Assembly (NCBI RefSeq): GCF_947492965.1
Contig: NZ_CANLOZ010000002.1
Coordinates: 62,001-126,000 of the forward strand
Source: an uncultured Aquimarina sp.
Lineage (GTDB): Bacteria > Bacteroidota > Bacteroidia > Flavobacteriales > Flavobacteriaceae
Direction: 5' to 3'
DNA length: 64,000 nt
The notes beneath the pieces are model-generated. The model saw only the letters and a list, made by a program, of their open reading frames with translations. It had not been told where the DNA came from and searched no databases. The number at the start of each line of letters is the position of its first letter. Positions within the stretch are counted from its first letter, which is position 1. The position numbers and the translations under genes are program-made. Shown here piece by piece: positions 18,575-27,944 of this stretch.

Positions 18575-19348
18575 CTAAAATTTTTCAAAAACACCCAATC
18601 CAAATAATGCATAGTCATATTTTACTGGATCAGATGGGTCTAATAATCGTAAGTTATTATCGAGGAGACGCAATGCTTTGGCATCATTTTGCTTTCTGCT
18701 GATTAGATGTAATTTTCTAGCGACATTACCAGAGTGGACATCCAATGGACAAGAAAGTTGAGAAGGAGAAATATTTTTCCAGATACCTAAATCTACACCA
18801 GCTCCCGCCTCTCTAACCATCCACCTAAAAAACATATTGATTCTTTTAGCTGCAGAATTTTTATGTGGGTCACTAACGTGTTTTTCAGTTCTTGGTAAAT
18901 GTGGGAGACTAAAAAATTCCTTTTTAAAGTAGTGAATAGCATCTTGTAAAAATTCTTCCTGAGCGTATTGCTTAAAGAATCCTTCCATATCACCATATTT
19001 TGTATAGAGGTGTTTTAATGCTTTGATAAAATATAGAAGATCTTTGTCATTAAAAGTTCTATGTACAAAACCTTCTAAATTTTCTAAATCAGTATTTGAG
19101 TGATTCATTACGAAATCATAAGGAGAGTTTCCTAGCATTTCCATTAACCGATGTGCATTAGTGAGAATGCTTTTACGATTTCCCCAAGAAATAGTAGCCG
19201 TTAGAAAACCAGCTATTTCAATATCTTCTTTCTGAGTAAAAAGATGTGGTATTTGTACAGGATCTGTTTCTATAAACTTTGGCTGTTCATAGAAGGCAGC
19301 TTTTTCATCAAGAAATTCTTTAAGTTCTTTTTGGTTTAATTTCTTCAC
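18575..19348 (-). CDS. TIGR02757 (DUF2400) family protein
   Basis: The 257-aa product matches the TIGR02757 family throughout: ETDPVQIPHLFTQKEDIEIAGFLTATISWGNR near the start, FFRWMVREAGAGVDLGIWK in the middle, and CPLDVHSGNVARKLHLISRKQ toward the end. The family is nearly universal in Bacteroidota. Its helical fold and conserved D-H-S-G motif resemble helix-hairpin-helix DNA glycosylases, although no activity has been shown. The gene is soluble, with no signal peptide, and sits 41 nt after the start of the LolD-like gene in the same direction. Confidence 0.88.
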   Translation of the reverse strand: MKKLNQKELKEFLDEKAAFYEQPKFIETDPVQIPHLFTQKEDIEIAGFLTATISWGNRKSILTNAHRLMEMLGNSPYDFVMNHSNTDLENLEGFVHRTFNDKDLLYFIKALKHLYTKYGDMEGFFKQYAQEEFLQDAIHYFKKEFFSLPHLPRTEKHVSDPHKNSAAKRINMFFRWMVREAGAGVDLGIWKNISPSQLSCPLDVHSGNVARKLHLISRKQNDAKALRLLDNNLRLLDPSDPVKYDYALFGLGVFEKF

Positions 19349-19389
19349 AAGATCTTAGATCAAATTGCTATTCCAAAAGCAAAGGAAGG

Positions 19390-20058
19390 TTAGGATTTAT
19401 CAACTATTTTACCATCTACCATAACCAACTTTCTGTCTGCCATATCAGCAAGTTCTTCATTATGAGTTACGATCACAAAGGTCTGTCCGTATTCATCCCT
19501 AAGTTTAAAGAATAGTTTATGAAGGTTTTCTGCTGATTCACTATCCAGATTTCCAGAAGGCTCATCTGCGAAGATAACTTTTGGGTTGTTTATTAATGAT
19601 CTGGCTACTGCAACTCGTTGCTGTTCTCCTCCTGATAGTTCACTGGGTTTGTGATCACATCGATGTGACAATCCTAAAAAACCTAAAAGCTCTTTAGCCC
19701 TTTTTTCGGCTTCATCTTTAGGTACTTTTTTTATAAATGCAGGAATACATACATTCTCTAAGGCTGTAAATTCTGGTAGTAATTGATGAAATTGAAAAAT
19801 AAAACCAAGTTGTTCGTTTCGGAATTTTGATAATTGTTTTTCCGATAAAAAATTGATGATATTGTTGTTAATAGATAAATCACTTCCTTTTACTTCAGAG
19901 GCTCTATCTAAGGTTCCTAATATTTGTAATAAGGTAGTTTTTCCTGCTCCAGAAGCACCAACTATAGAAACAACTTCTCCTTCTTTGATATGAAGATCTA
20001 CACCTTTTAATACATGTAAATCACCATAATTCTTATGAATATTTTTGGCTTTTATCAT
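19390..20058 (-). CDS. LolD/MacB-type ABC transporter ATP-binding protein
   Basis: The 222-aa ATPase has Walker [11 protein letters not shown]-loop [10 protein letters not shown], signature [15 protein letters not shown], Walker [13 protein letters not shown] and the switch His in VTHNEEL. This matches the LolD/MacB/FtsE group whose partners are FtsX-type permeases that move lipoproteins or peptides out of the inner membrane. No permease gene is adjacent, so the partner must lie elsewhere, as is common for lolD in Bacteroidota. It is upstream of, and may be co-transcribed with, the TIGR02757 gene. Confidence 0.85.
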   Translation of the reverse strand: MIKAKNIHKNYGDLHVLKGVDLHIKEGEVVSIVGASGAGKTTLLQILGTLDRASEVKGSDLSINNNIINFLSEKQLSKFRNEQLGFIFQFHQLLPEFTALENVCIPAFIKKVPKDEAEKRAKELLGFLGLSHRCDHKPSELSGGEQQRVAVARSLINNPKVIFADEPSGNLDSESAENLHKLFFKLRDEYGQTFVIVTHNEELADMADRKLVMVDGKIVDKS

Positions 20059-20113
20059 CAGTTCAATTTGTACAGATGGTGAAATTAGTTAAATATCCTA
20101 AAAATCGCCAAAA

Positions 20114-22546
20114 TTATCCCTTAAAAGAACCTTTTAAATTATTAACATCAAGAAAATAAACCACTCTTAAAGAAAGTGTATGTTGTATAGGTTGCGCAAA
20201 TAGATTATCCAAACTTTCTGAATAATTTATTGTAGAAAGTTGATCTTGATTAAAAATTTGATTTCTGTAGAGTAGGGTAGCTTCACTTCCTGGAGCGAAT
20301 CTCCAACTAAAACTTAGATCAAGATTCCAAATATTAAAATTGGTATTAGGATCATTGTCAGAAGTGTCATATTCAATTTGTGTTCTACCACCGTTATCAT
20401 TTAAGACATAAAAAACATTTTCGGAATAATCAGCCGTACTCCAAAAATTTCTAAAACGTAGATTGATGGCTTTATAAGGATCAAAATTATAACTAGCACT
20501 TAATGAGTTTTCGATAGTAGTAATGTCTCTTTGTCCTAAAAACACATCGGTATCATTATTATCAATATATCCAAAATTTCTTTTGCGAATAGAATAGTCA
20601 GTAGTCCAAATCATTAATAATTTATCCGAAAAACGATATCGCGGAGAAAGATTCATACTGTAGGTTTGTTGATTATCCTCGAACCAATTTCGATGGAAAA
20701 GACGGACATCATACGCGAATTTTTTTCGATAATCTGACGATACCCACATATTTACTCCCAGGTTTTCACTGAAGGTCACAAATCTTCCATCTACGCGAGG
20801 TTCAAAATAATCATCTGTATCTGAATCATAAATGGTAAACCCACCAAAAGCAAAACGCTCGCGAGTAACAAAAAACCAATCTACTCCGAGAGAGTTTGAT
20901 GTCTGAACACTCGGATCATATAATCTTCGGTGCCTGGCAAAAAGATTAATCCTGTAGTTATTAAACACTTTTGTTGGTTCAAAAATTTGATAAGAAGTAC
21001 TTATTCTAAAGCTGTTAAAATTATTTCTAAAATTCACACCTAAATCATTGATATCAAATGTGGTGTTCGCAAGATCATGCCCAAAACCATATCTCCATTT
21101 TCCTTTGATACGATCAAAATCTAGTTCTGATCTAAATCCAGCAATATTATCTCCAGGAAGATTCACCTGACTCACAATGGATCTACCTGTTAACCGATAT
21201 GAATTTGCTTTATTCGCTAAATTCCACACCAGTCCAGTTACATTGGCATCTCTAAAATCACTTCCGTTTCTGGTGACATTGGTATTAATGAGTGATAATG
21301 AAGAATTTTGATTAAACTGTTGGTCTAGCACAAAGATATTGTAGTTTGCTAAAGGTTCTACTACCTTAGATCGCTGTTCTCCGGTTATAGTATCCGTAAT
21401 TCGTACTTCTGTTTTTTCGGTAATAGCATTAAAAAAACCAATACCTAGATTGTCTTTGGTTCTTCCTGATATTTTCAATGCATTTAAAAGATTCACTTTT
21501 GTAGGAGCATCTTCGGCAACTTCATTCTCATTTAGATCTTCATCAGAAACAAAACCAGTAGGTCCGTTACCAACCCTTCTAGAAAAGAAAATTCTTCCTT
21601 TATTAAATAATTCGGTTCCTTCTGTAAAAAATTGCCTATTCTCTCCGAATGTTTGCTCAAAAGGCCCCAAATTTAATCGAACTTCGTCAAATGCTGCTTG
21701 ACCAAAATCAGGTATCAAAGTAGCATCTAGAGTGAAACTATCACTTAAACCATATTTTACATCAACGCCTGCACTAAAATCAGTTTCTGTTTCCCCATCT
21801 GTACTAGAAACCAAACCTTGCACAAAAGGAAAAAAAGTAAGTCTGACAGGTGGATTGATATTTTTAACTCCTTTTACAATTCCGTTGTATTGCGTACGCT
21901 GTCCAACTTCATTATCAATAAAATTCCAGGAGTGGGTTTCATTTCTGTTTTGGAAGCGTCTAAAAAAGTTAATACTCCAATCCTGCACCTCCACTTCTGG
22001 GAAACGTAAGGCATTATAAGGAATTTTAAACTCAGCATACCACCCTTTATCATCATAGGAAATTTTGGCACTAAAAACTACATTGTAACTAAAATCTTCA
22101 TTAAACTGATCAGCTCTAGCATCTCCAATCGTTCCGGCGCTCGTTATAAAGAATCGGGTTTCATTAATCCCGTCATTGTAGGTGTTTATCGAAATATTAA
22201 AAAAATCTGCTTGTGCAAAAACATTGTCTCTCTGACTAAACTGTTTTAAGATTTTATCTGGTTGATCATCATATAAATAGGCAGCAAAATATACAGCTTT
22301 ATCGTCATAAGCCATTTTTACTTCGGTTCTTACATTATCGGGTATAGTTCCTTCATTTCCAGGTTGCCACATCTTGAAGTCTCCAGATGGCTCTATATTT
22401 TGCCAAACATCGTCATTTAAAATACCGTCAATTTTTGGGGGAGTAGATATTCTATGGGCAGTAATTTGTTTTTTTTCTTGACCAAATAAGTAAAAGGCAT
22501 GCAATAAAATTAGCACACTGAAGATAGGGCGTATGTTTCTTTCCAT
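20114..22546 (-). CDS. DUF5916 outer membrane protein with N-terminal CBM9-like domain
   Basis: A signal peptide (ending YLFGQ) precedes a family-9 carbohydrate-binding-like domain at about residues 28-215 (PPKIDGILNDDVWQNIEPSGDFKMWQPG and VYFAAYLYDDQPD). The remaining about 590 residues are strand-rich and aromatic-rich and end in LSLRVVYFLD, as expected of an outer-membrane barrel. DUF5916 proteins are common in marine Bacteroidota; a ligand is not known. The length of 810 aa is typical. It is divergent from msrA and ends 55 nt before the LolD-like start on the same strand. Confidence 0.87.
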   Translation of the reverse strand: MERNIRPIFSVLILLHAFYLFGQEKKQITAHRISTPPKIDGILNDDVWQNIEPSGDFKMWQPGNEGTIPDNVRTEVKMAYDDKAVYFAAYLYDDQPDKILKQFSQRDNVFAQADFFNISINTYNDGINETRFFITSAGTIGDARADQFNEDFSYNVVFSAKISYDDKGWYAEFKIPYNALRFPEVEVQDWSINFFRRFQNRNETHSWNFIDNEVGQRTQYNGIVKGVKNINPPVRLTFFPFVQGLVSSTDGETETDFSAGVDVKYGLSDSFTLDATLIPDFGQAAFDEVRLNLGPFEQTFGENRQFFTEGTELFNKGRIFFSRRVGNGPTGFVSDEDLNENEVAEDAPTKVNLLNALKISGRTKDNLGIGFFNAITEKTEVRITDTITGEQRSKVVEPLANYNIFVLDQQFNQNSSLSLINTNVTRNGSDFRDANVTGLVWNLANKANSYRLTGRSIVSQVNLPGDNIAGFRSELDFDRIKGKWRYGFGHDLANTTFDINDLGVNFRNNFNSFRISTSYQIFEPTKVFNNYRINLFARHRRLYDPSVQTSNSLGVDWFFVTRERFAFGGFTIYDSDTDDYFEPRVDGRFVTFSENLGVNMWVSSDYRKKFAYDVRLFHRNWFEDNQQTYSMNLSPRYRFSDKLLMIWTTDYSIRKRNFGYIDNNDTDVFLGQRDITTIENSLSASYNFDPYKAINLRFRNFWSTADYSENVFYVLNDNGGRTQIEYDTSDNDPNTNFNIWNLDLSFSWRFAPGSEATLLYRNQIFNQDQLSTINYSESLDNLFAQPIQHTLSLRVVYFLDVNNLKGSFKG

Positions 22547-22693
22547 ATTTTGTAAAAAAATCCTTACTTTTTTGACTTATTTGCAAAACTATGCTTTACA
22601 GATAAATGACATACTAATGAAAAGTTAAAAAGCGTCATAGCTGTTTACTATATATGTACATTCGTTCAACAATACTTATTTTTTAACAATATT

Positions 22694-23236
22694 ATGGGAA
22701 ATAATAACTTACATACAGCTGTTTTTGCTGGTGGTTGCTTTTGGTGTACTGAGGCTGTTTTTCAACGTTTGCAAGGAGTGGAAAAAGTTATTTCTGGATA
22801 TACAGGAGGAACTATTAAAAACCCAGCTTATCGCGAAATTACTACAGGAAGAACTGGTCATGCCGAAGCTATAAAAATTGAATTCGATGCTGATCAGATT
22901 ACTTTTTGGGAGTTATTAGAAGTTTTTTTTGCAACTCATGATCCTACTACACTAAATAGACAAGGTGCCGATCGAGGTACACAATACAGGAGTGCTATTT
23001 TTTATGAAAATGAAGAACAAAACAAGCTAGCACAACAAATGATAGATTATTTAAATGCTGAAGGTGTTTTTGATAATCCAATTGTTACCGAAATAACTCC
23101 GCTTGGCCCATTTTATAATGCAGAAGAGTATCATCAGAATTATTATAATCAAAATAGTGAACAAGGTTATTGCCAGTTTGTGATTAATCCCAAACTAAGT
23201 AAATTACAAAACACTTTTAAGAGTAAATTGAAATAA
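22694..23236 (+). CDS. msrA: Peptide-methionine (S)-S-oxide reductase MsrA
   Basis: The protein carries the MsrA active-site motif GGCFWCTEAVF at about residues 12-22, with the nucleophilic Cys in FWC, followed by GYTGGTIKNPAYREITTGRTGHAEAI, and the conserved DPTTLNRQGADRGTQYRSAIFY. It reduces S-methionine sulfoxide in oxidised proteins with thioredoxin. The length of 180 aa is normal, the MsrB domain is absent, and there is no signal peptide, so it acts in the cytoplasm. A TACATTCG box at 22658-22665 is a weak candidate -7 element. Confidence 0.95.
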   Translation: MGNNNLHTAVFAGGCFWCTEAVFQRLQGVEKVISGYTGGTIKNPAYREITTGRTGHAEAIKIEFDADQITFWELLEVFFATHDPTTLNRQGADRGTQYRSAIFYENEEQNKLAQQMIDYLNAEGVFDNPIVTEITPLGPFYNAEEYHQNYYNQNSEQGYCQFVINPKLSKLQNTFKSKLK

Positions 23237-23411
23237 GAGAAAAATTAGTACGGATACCATATAACAAGTTAGAAGAATATAATATAAAAGTTACTGATGA
23301 TACGCGGTGTACAAAAACAAAATTCAGTAACCACACATCTGGATTTAGAGGACAGTTTGATAAAATAGAAACAAGAACAGAATTTTTGAGATGAATAACC
23401 GCCGATTTGGC

Positions 23412-23477
23412 ATACTATTATTTTGGAATGCTATTTGCTTTATTTTGTGTAAATTAAAGAACCCAAAATAATAGTAT
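23412..23477 (+). repeat. 15-bp perfect inverted repeat directly upstream of a start codon
   Basis: ATACTATTATTTTGG (23412-23426) is the exact reverse complement of CCAAAATAATAGTAT (23463-23477), with 36 nt between. The right arm ends one base before the ATG at 23478. In RNA this would form a long stem ending at the start codon. No terminator-like T run follows. Confidence 0.7.
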
Positions 23478-23780
23478 ATGACAGAAAACAAAACAAAAAA
23501 GTTAGCACTTAGTATCTTATTTGATGCCATTGGAATGCTATCTTACATTTTTCCTCCTTTTACCGAGATAATAGACATTGCTTGGGCTCCTTTAGCAGGA
23601 TGGTTAATGACTAAAATGTACAAAGGTAAAGTAGGGAAGGCTGCAGGATTTTTTACCTTGATTGAAGAAGGTTTTCCAGGATTGGATTTTATTCCGACAT
23701 TTACGTTGATGTGGATTTATACATATGTTGTGAAAAAAGAAAAAGTTAAAGGAGACGTAATGGAGGTAGACCCTTCTTAG
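23478..23780 (+). CDS. Small hydrophobic hypothetical protein, 100 aa
   Basis: I do not recognise a named family. The protein has hydrophobic stretches at about residues 8-26 (LALSILFDAIGMLSYIFPP) and 68-86 (DFIPTFTLMWIYTYVVKK), separated by a basic, Gly-rich stretch. A small inner-membrane protein is likely. The start is immediately preceded by one arm of a 15-bp inverted repeat. Its stop overlaps the stop of the convergent gene at 23777. Confidence 0.7.
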   Translation: MTENKTKKLALSILFDAIGMLSYIFPPFTEIIDIAWAPLAGWLMTKMYKGKVGKAAGFFTLIEEGFPGLDFIPTFTLMWIYTYVVKKEKVKGDVMEVDPS

Positions 23781-24301
23781 TCTTTCAAAAACTTAGCAAA
23801 TCCCATTCTACGAAGCATTTTTTTTTCGAACCACCAGAAGAATTTGAATTGACCAAATAGCCACCCGACTATTAGTAAAATTACTTGGTATATTGGGAAT
23901 ATTAAGAAAATTCTTAAAGGCCAGTAGATCCATCCATTGGTTGTTTCCTTGCTCAAGCCTATCAAAGATAAAATCGGATCAGATATTCTAGCCGAGGTAG
24001 AACCAGTAATTGCAAAAGCAATAAAGATGGCTATAAGTTCCCAGCGATACGTAACATTCCATCTAGTTTCTAAAGCTTTGAATAGTTTTAGTGTTATTAC
24101 CAATAGAACTATAAAAAGTAGTAAAGATATTACAGAAATAGTAATAATAAAAAGTTCCTTGTCTTCTGATAACGTAAAGAAATTGGAGATGATTCCTCTT
24201 GCCAAAAGGAATGAAGAGAATAATAAACTTACGACTCCTAGTACGGGAAAAATTAATTGCCAGTTAGCCTGAATTTCCCAGCGATCTTTGAATTTTTGCA
24301 T
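23777..24301 (-). CDS. DUF6787-like membrane protein
   Basis: Four hydrophobic helices are evident in 174 aa (about residues 16-38, 48-72, 86-106 and 126-152). The opening FKDRWEIQANWQLIFPVLG and closing FKFFWWFEKKMLRRMGF are characteristic of a family I associate with DUF6787, restricted to Bacteroidota. Inner-membrane location is inferred. The TAA overlaps the TAG of the convergent 100-aa gene. No function is known. Confidence 0.72.
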   Translation of the reverse strand: MQKFKDRWEIQANWQLIFPVLGVVSLLFSSFLLARGIISNFFTLSEDKELFIITISVISLLLFIVLLVITLKLFKALETRWNVTYRWELIAIFIAFAITGSTSARISDPILSLIGLSKETTNGWIYWPLRIFLIFPIYQVILLIVGWLFGQFKFFWWFEKKMLRRMGFAKFLKD

Positions 24302-24340
24302 AGCACAAAAATACGATTTAAACTCTCTACGCCAAAACCT

Positions 24341-24763
24341 TTATCCTCTACTTACAAAAAAACGTTGGTTATATCGCTGTTCAAAAAACAAGAAGTAATT
24401 GTAGAGTAAATAGTTTACTTCGTATCCGTAATCGATATGTTGCTCGTAGTTTATTTGTTGGATATATAAATTGGGATTAAAACGCTGTGGTTGTATCACT
24501 CTTTGGTTGTATTCGATTACGTATTGACGATTTCTAATTTCCAAAAATTGTTGATTATAATACCCTCTCGGTCTCTGAGTAACTAACCAAGTATTAAATC
24601 CTGGTTCTATAATAATAATTTCATATTCTAGGTCGTCATTTGCAATTCGCAACGTATCCGAAGTCTTATTATTGGTAGCAGTGGTATCAAGACTTCTTTC
24701 CTTAGTTGTAGCACAACTATATATAAATAAGGAGAGGATACTCACATAAATAATATTTTTCAT
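24341..24763 (-). CDS. DUF6146-like lipoprotein
   Basis: From the ATG at 24763 the product begins MKNIIYVSILSLFIYSCATTK, a lipoprotein signal with lipobox FIYSC; a longer frame from 24787 adds eight residues that would weaken the signal. The mature part contains LEYEIIIIEPGFNTWL, then alternating Tyr/Asn/Gln-rich segments ending in LLYNYFLFFEQRYNQRF, as in the flavobacterial DUF6146 family. Membrane-anchored; function unknown. It is 39 nt from the DUF6787-like start on the same strand. Confidence 0.72.
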   Translation of the reverse strand: MKNIIYVSILSLFIYSCATTKERSLDTTATNNKTSDTLRIANDDLEYEIIIIEPGFNTWLVTQRPRGYYNQQFLEIRNRQYVIEYNQRVIQPQRFNPNLYIQQINYEQHIDYGYEVNYLLYNYFLFFEQRYNQRFFVSRG

Positions 24764-24911
24764 CTTTCCCATAGTTAAAAAGTACAAAAAGTTAACTAAA
24801 AAGCTTTTGTATTTAACATTTTTGTGAATTTAGCCTGCCTCATACTATAAACCAAAAAAGAGTTTAGAACTTATCTAAACTCCTTTTAATTATATGAAAA
24901 TTATATTCTTT

Positions 24912-25550
24912 TTATTTTCCAAAAAGACCACCAAGTAATCCTCCGATTCCACCTTTCTTTTGACCACCACCTAGCACCATACCAGCGACATCATCTAAAA
25001 TACTGCCATCTCCATCAGCATCTAAGAAAGATTCAATTAAAGATTGTTGTTGTGATCCTTGACCTCCACCAAGCATCCCACCGAGCATACTTGATAATCC
25101 ATTAGCATCAGAAACATTATTTTGAGCAGCTTGTTTTCCTAAAACTCCCATAAGAATTGGGGCAGCAACTTTAAGAATTTGTCCAACAGAACCTGCATCA
25201 ATACCAGACTTTTGACTTAAAGCGTTTTCTACAGCAGGTTGTTTACCACCTAAAATGTGACCTAAAATTCCCGCACCATCATTCGTTACACTTTCTTCAA
25301 CACCACCTTCAAACAAACCTCCAAGGTTATCTAAGATATTGCCTCCAGAGTGCTTTCCTGATAAGGCACCTAATAAACCAGAAGCTCCTTCTGGAGTAGA
25401 TGCGTTTTTTTGCATTGCACCCATTAACACAGGCATAGCCATACTAAGTAAGTTTCCAGTTTTATCGGCAGATTGCCCAGTTTGATTACTTACTCCGCTA
25501 ATAATTTGTTTTCCGATTGGACTATTTAAAAGATCTAAAATTCCAGACAT
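24912..25550 (-). CDS. DUF937 domain-containing protein
   Basis: The 212-aa product opens with MSGILDLLNSPIGKQIISGVS and has repeated MPVLMGAMQKNA / APILMGVLGKQA segments (about residues 37-50 and 135-148), the DUF937 pattern. Gly-rich linkers and the C-terminal GGIGGLLGGLFGK are usual. An aspartate run, LDADGDGSILDD, resembles a calcium-binding loop. No signal peptide is seen. The family includes YidB; its role is not defined. It lies downstream of serA on the same strand behind a terminator. Confidence 0.88.
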   Translation of the reverse strand: MSGILDLLNSPIGKQIISGVSNQTGQSADKTGNLLSMAMPVLMGAMQKNASTPEGASGLLGALSGKHSGGNILDNLGGLFEGGVEESVTNDGAGILGHILGGKQPAVENALSQKSGIDAGSVGQILKVAAPILMGVLGKQAAQNNVSDANGLSSMLGGMLGGGQGSQQQSLIESFLDADGDGSILDDVAGMVLGGGQKKGGIGGLLGGLFGK

Positions 25551-25672
25551 GATTTATATATTTTTATTATGTGTTCTAAAGTTACATTTTTTATCAGTAA
25601 GATCAGAGAATAGGCTTGTGTTTATTTCAGTAAATAATAGACGAAAGGTGTTTTTCGACGATGAACAACAAA

Positions 25673-25703
25673 AAACACCTTTATAGCAAGTATAAAGGTG
25701 TTT
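25673..25703 (-). terminator. Rho-independent terminator after serA
   Basis: A 13-bp perfect stem, AAACACCTTTATA (25673-25685) with TATAAAGGTGTTT (25691-25703), encloses a 5-nt loop. Read on the minus strand it is followed by a T run and lies 25 nt past the serA stop. A third related segment, AAAGGTGTTTTT (25644-25655), can also pair with the arm at 25671-25682. Confidence 0.8.
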
Positions 25704-25728
25704 CTGTCAAGATTTTATCGTAAGTATA

Positions 25729-26679
25729 TTATTTCAGAATAGAGATGATCTGATCTGCTAGTTCTTGTCCTATTCTGTCTTGTGCTTCTCCTGTTGCAGC
25801 GCCGATATGCGGAGTTAATGAAATTTTATTATTCATTAATACCTTTATTGCTGGTTTAGGTTCATTTTCGAATACATCCAATCCCGCAAAACTTAATTTA
25901 CCTTTTTCTAGAGCATCAACCAAAGCAACCTCATCAATTACTCCACCACGTGCAGCATTAATTAATCCAGCACCATCTTTCATCTGAGCTATTTCATTCT
26001 TACCTATAACATATTCTTCTTGTGCGGGAACATGTAGTGTTAAGAAATCTGCATTTTTAAGCACTTCTTCTTTAGATACTGTTTTCAGTTTAAAGTTTGC
26101 AGATTGTCCGTCGAAAAATTCTAGAGGGATATCCACTTCTTCAATAAATGGATCAAAAGCTACTACTTTCATTCCAACTCCAATAGCAATTTTGGCAGTA
26201 GCCTGACCAATACGACCGATACCAATAACACCCAGCGTTTTTCCTCTAAGTTCGATACCACCTGCATATGCTTTTTTAAGGTTTTTAAATTTACTATCTC
26301 CTTCTAAAGGCATATTTCTATTAGCATCATGTAAAAAACGAACACTTCCGTATAAGTGCGCGAATACAAGTTCAGCAACCGAACCAGAAGACGCAGCTGG
26401 AGTATTAATTACATGTAATCCTTTTTCGCGTGCATAAGCAACATCGATATTATCCATACCAACACCACCACGACCAATGATTTTTAAAGAACTACAATTA
26501 TCAATAATATCCGTTCTTACTTTGGTAGCACTACGAACTAATAATACATTAATTTCATTGTCATTTATGTAATCTACTAATTGATCTTGTGCAACTGTGG
26601 TAGTTTGCACTTCGAATCCAGCTTTTTCAAGGGCATCAATACCACTTTGTGATACACCATCATTTGCTAATACTTTCAT
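25729..26679 (-). CDS. serA: D-3-phosphoglycerate dehydrogenase
   Basis: This NAD-dependent 2-hydroxyacid dehydrogenase of 316 aa oxidises 3-phosphoglycerate, the first step of serine synthesis. The Rossmann motif GVIGIGRIGQATAKIA lies at about residues 149-164; the active-site Arg is in NAARGGVIDE, and His in LTPHIGAAT. The protein lacks a C-terminal ACT domain, which is the short type common in Bacteroidota. It follows serC by 74 nt on the same strand, which fixes the pathway assignment. Confidence 0.93.
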   Translation of the reverse strand: MKVLANDGVSQSGIDALEKAGFEVQTTTVAQDQLVDYINDNEINVLLVRSATKVRTDIIDNCSSLKIIGRGGVGMDNIDVAYAREKGLHVINTPAASSGSVAELVFAHLYGSVRFLHDANRNMPLEGDSKFKNLKKAYAGGIELRGKTLGVIGIGRIGQATAKIAIGVGMKVVAFDPFIEEVDIPLEFFDGQSANFKLKTVSKEEVLKNADFLTLHVPAQEEYVIGKNEIAQMKDGAGLINAARGGVIDEVALVDALEKGKLSFAGLDVFENEPKPAIKVLMNNKISLTPHIGAATGEAQDRIGQELADQIISILK

Positions 26680-26753
26680 TGTAAAGGTTTGATTTTTTAA
26701 GTTTTTAGTTCTTATTTAAGAATTTAGCTTTTAATTACTATGAGCTTATTCCG

Positions 26754-27818
26754 TTATGCTTTTCTTTCTAAATCACTCATAACATCTACTAAAGCAGCGA
26801 CACTTTCCATGCTCATTGCGTTGTACATACTTGCTCTGTAACCACCAACGCTTCGATGTCCATTAACTCCATTGATACCTGCTTCTTTCCACATTGCATC
26901 AAAGGTTTCTTTTAGATTTCCTTCTACTAGAGAGAAAGTTGCATTCATAGTTGATCTATCTTCTTCTTTTGCAAAACCTTTGAATAAAGGATTTAAGTCA
27001 ATTTCCGAATAGATAAGTTTTGCCTTCTTCTCATTCTCTTCTTCGATAGTAGCAATACCACCAAGTTTCTTTAACCATCTTAGTGTAAGCATAGAAGTGT
27101 AAACAGCAAATACAGGAGGTGTATTAAACATACTTCCTTTACTGATATGCACATTATAGTCTAACATCGAAGGAATTTGTCTTTCTACTTTACCCAGTAT
27201 ATCTTCTTTGATTACTACTAAAGTAGTACCAGCAGGTCCCATGTTTTTTTGTGCACCTGCATAAATCAAGCTAAATTGAGAGAAGTCTAATTGTCTGGAG
27301 AAAATGTCACTACTCATATCACAAATTAGAGGAGCATCAGTTGTAGGAAACTCTTTTATCTGAGTACCAAAAATAGTATTGTTACTTGTACAATGTAGAT
27401 AGTCTAATCCTTTTGGAATATCATATCCCTTAGGGATGTAATTGTAGTTAGCATCTTTAGAAGAAGCAACTTCTATTACTTCTCCAAATATTTTAGCTTC
27501 TTTAATAGCCTTATCACTCCAGCTACCTGTGTTGATGTATCCTGCTTTTGATTGTAATAAATTGTAAGCGGTCATCAAGAACTGAGTACTAGCACCTCCT
27601 TGTAGAAAAAGTACTTTATAGCCTTTGCCTTCTAAGCCCAGTAATTCTAGTGCTAAACTTCGGGCTTCTTCCATTACATCAACAAAATCCTTGCTACGAT
27701 GTGAAATCTCCAAAATGGATAACCCAGAGTTGTTAAAATCCAATACCGCTTGGGATGCTTCTTGAAATACTTCTTGTGGTAAAATACAAGGTCCTGCGCT
27801 AAAGTTGTGCTTTTTCAT
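26754..27818 (-). CDS. serC: Phosphoserine aminotransferase
   Basis: The 354-aa PLP enzyme begins KKHNFSAGPCILPQEVF, the SerC N-terminal signature, and has the PLP-lysine segment YAGAQKNMGPAGTT near residue 195 and the ending HRSVGGYRASMYNAMSMESV. It transaminates 3-phosphohydroxypyruvate with glutamate, giving phosphoserine; the enzyme also acts in the PLP pathway in some bacteria. It is upstream of serA. The order acyl-CoA reductase, serC, serA on one strand is conserved in flavobacteria. Confidence 0.95.
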   Translation of the reverse strand: MKKHNFSAGPCILPQEVFQEASQAVLDFNNSGLSILEISHRSKDFVDVMEEARSLALELLGLEGKGYKVLFLQGGASTQFLMTAYNLLQSKAGYINTGSWSDKAIKEAKIFGEVIEVASSKDANYNYIPKGYDIPKGLDYLHCTSNNTIFGTQIKEFPTTDAPLICDMSSDIFSRQLDFSQFSLIYAGAQKNMGPAGTTLVVIKEDILGKVERQIPSMLDYNVHISKGSMFNTPPVFAVYTSMLTLRWLKKLGGIATIEEENEKKAKLIYSEIDLNPLFKGFAKEEDRSTMNATFSLVEGNLKETFDAMWKEAGINGVNGHRSVGGYRASMYNAMSMESVAALVDVMSDLERKA

Positions 27819-27944
27819 CAGTAGTTTTTATAATTTTTAATAGTTACTTTTCTTGTTATTTTCTGGTTGTCTAAACCAGTTCGAAAAAACACCACAAAGG
27901 TGCTAATAATCTAAAACAAATGCATTGTCAAAATGATAAATTAT

